Origin: Chondrilla cf. caribensis
Taxonomy: Eukaryota > Porifera > Demospongiae > Chondrillida > Chondrillidae
Assembly (NCBI GenBank): GCA_964020155.1
Contig: OZ026552.1
Span: 2,748,855-2,812,854, forward strand
DNA length: 64,000 nucleotides
Reading direction: 5' to 3'
Shown: positions 62,491 to 64,000 of the stretch, piece by piece
Numbering within the stretch: position 1 is the stretch's first letter
How the letters are laid out: each line of letters opens with the position of its first letter
The notes under the pieces: model-generated
What the model was told of the DNA's origin: nothing
The model's database searches: none
Seen by the model: the letters and a program-made list of their open reading frames with translations, nothing else
Program-made: the position numbers and the translations under genes

Positions 62491-63067
62491 GTGAGATACG
62501 ATAACACGGACTGCAGTGTACATTCACAATGTGTTCTCCAGTATTCCTCTATCATAATACACTGTTATAATGTGCTATCTATAAGTGTGTCATTTAGATA
62601 AAACCCAAAAACAGTCATGTGAGTCTGTCCGTAATGTCCTTCTAATGGAGGGATACAAAGATATGTCCTTGGTAGAATGCTAAGAATGTGTGGGGATCCT
62701 TTCCACATTTCATAGAAGGGCTTGGTATATATTATTGATCCCTATAGTTTTTCCACACTTCGAGCCTCTCCACATGGTAGTTTGGAGGTGTCCTCATTGT
62801 ATGTAGTTTAACAAAGTTGAACTAGGTTAATGGCAGAGTGTTTGAATTACCCGCGCAACTGATAGCACGTGATTAAGGGGCGGAGACGTGTAAGGGGCAT
62901 GGTTAGGAGCATGCGCGGTATTGGCCTCGTGCTCGCAGACTTGCGTTAGAAGCTGTGATCAAGCTGATTTTTTTTTTTTTTTGGTTCTTTCTTGCGTACG
63001 CGTCTTCTCTCTTTCGGCCTACTCGGCTACATACGATTGGTTCTACGTATTCCGTTCTCTCGTCTCG

Positions 63068-64000
63068 ATGTCCACTCAGGAAAACCCGACAGTCCCGGTC
63101 TCTGACCCCTCCAGTGTTACATCCCCGACGTCGGGGCCCCCTTCTGGTAAGATTTCTTGTCTAACGTTTTCGACTAACTCCTCCTCCCACCGCTGTGGCT
63201 TGGAGACTACATTTATGTCACTTTGGTGACCGCCGTCCTACCCGACCGCGTTAGTCGCACTCCCCCCGCCGCAGCACGCACCCTTGCGGGGGGGTTTAAC
63301 CATGGACCCGTTAGGGGGTCTGTGGTTTAACCCTCCACCGGAAGCAACTGATTGGCCGCTTGCCACCCAGACCATGGCGTGCCCAGGCGGCTACCTGGCT
63401 ACCATCCCAGCATGGGGATGATGCACAATAAAATCAAGTGTTAATACCGGCACTAGCAACACACGCTCATCCCATACTACGCCGGTCCTAGCTGCTCCCC
63501 ACACATCCCACACAATTCGGGGTTAGCGGGTCATCAGGACCCATCCCGCAGGAGTGGCCCCTACCCCCCGTTTCCGGGGCGCTGGCAGTTTGCACAATTA
63601 ATTAATGGGTGTACCCCCACATGGGTCCAATTGCATGTTGGATTTGCAACAGTGTTCCATTGTGCGTACATTTACTGCAACACATGCACCCGTTAGGAGT
63701 TCCAGTCATGGCTCATACTGCGGGTACTTTGTCTGGACAAGCCCCCAGAATTGCCTCCTGGCTTTTGCCGGCTCCTATCCCCAGTACCGGCATCTCGGGA
63801 TCCGTTTCCCCCGCTGGGCTCCCTGTGACTGCAGGAACACCGCAGGTCGCACCGGAGAATACCCTTGATGCAGAGGAGGTAGTGCACCCATTTAACAACC
63901 CCAGCCTCCCTCCCATCACCAGTCGCCTTCTGAAGGTCATCAAGGCAGGTGGCTACGTCGACCTGGGTGACCTCCTCCCGGAAGCACTGGCGGAGGCATT
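63068..64000 (+). CDS. Start of a gag-like retroelement gene, partial at right edge
   Basis: The region from about 62870 is clearly more GC-rich than its surroundings and has no death-domain similarity. Two readings exist. Reading one is an open frame 63621-64000, with ATG at 63621 and no stop to the window edge. Reading two is spliced: 63068-63146 (MSTQENPTVPVSDPSS..) joined at phase 1 by a GTAAG donor and a CTGCAG acceptor to 63835-64000. Both end in VHPFNNPSLPPITS, then RLLKVIKAGGYVDLGDLLPE. That block resembles the N-terminal ORF of unclassified or tyrosine-recombinase (DIRS-like) retroelements in marine invertebrates. The assignment is from memory of the pattern and is tentative. No reverse transcriptase is in view. 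Confidence 0.4.

Overview
This is a window of animal nuclear DNA: AT-rich, with short introns, GT-AG splicing and very many (CA)n/(TG)n microsatellites. I read it by assembling exons by hand from splice sites, reading phase and family knowledge. The gene set is metazoan (mitochondrial-clan P450, SPAG17, RING/B-box/FN3/SPRY TRIM, death-domain and Ig/FN3 proteins). The compact intron-rich layout and the death-domain and Ig/FN3 genes suggest an early-branching marine invertebrate, perhaps a demosponge. That placement is an inference, not proven here.

Layout, left to right: the 5' part of a mitochondrial cytochrome P450 (minus, runs off the left edge); a nearly complete SPAG17, the PF6-type protein of the ciliary central apparatus (minus, 20 exons, about 2195 codons); a divergent MID/TRIM9-type E3 ligase gene (plus, 7 exons) only 166 bp away; TRAPPC3 (minus, 5 exons); an intronless ATP-dependent 6-phosphofructokinase (minus, 820 aa); LAS1L, a pre-rRNA processing factor (minus, about 9 exons); GET1/WRB, the tail-anchored protein insertion receptor (minus, 6 exons); APEX1, the AP endonuclease (plus, 9 exons), 154 bp head-to-head with GET1; a small single-pass Ig/FN3 membrane protein (plus); about 6 kb of transposon-derived DNA with two long-TIR elements; a double death-domain gene made only of phase-1 exons (plus, incomplete); and finally a GC-rich segment with the start of a gag-like retroelement gene.

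The genes are mostly unrelated housekeeping and ciliary loci. Two divergent promoters stand out. The SPAG17/TRIM one carries a perfect match to the X-box consensus of RFX factors, as expected for a ciliary gene. The GET1/APEX1 one carries an E2F-type site.

The most striking structural find is the last intron of SPAG17. It has the sequence of a U12-type AT-AC intron (5' ATATCCTTAC, branch site GTCCTTAAC, 3' AC), and its use restores the phase and a conserved-looking C terminus. Others are GT-repeat tracts that begin at several 5' splice sites, a hAT-like element with an 8-bp target duplication and a lone BED finger inside LAS1L, a pogo-like MITE family with at least six copies, a foldback element with a solo arm elsewhere, a 10-bp minisatellite inside TRAPPC3, and a duplicated exon in the death-domain gene. 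A TACGTA-rich palindromic repeat is dense in the first 29 kb and sparse afterwards. There is a 200-N assembly gap in a SPAG17 intron.
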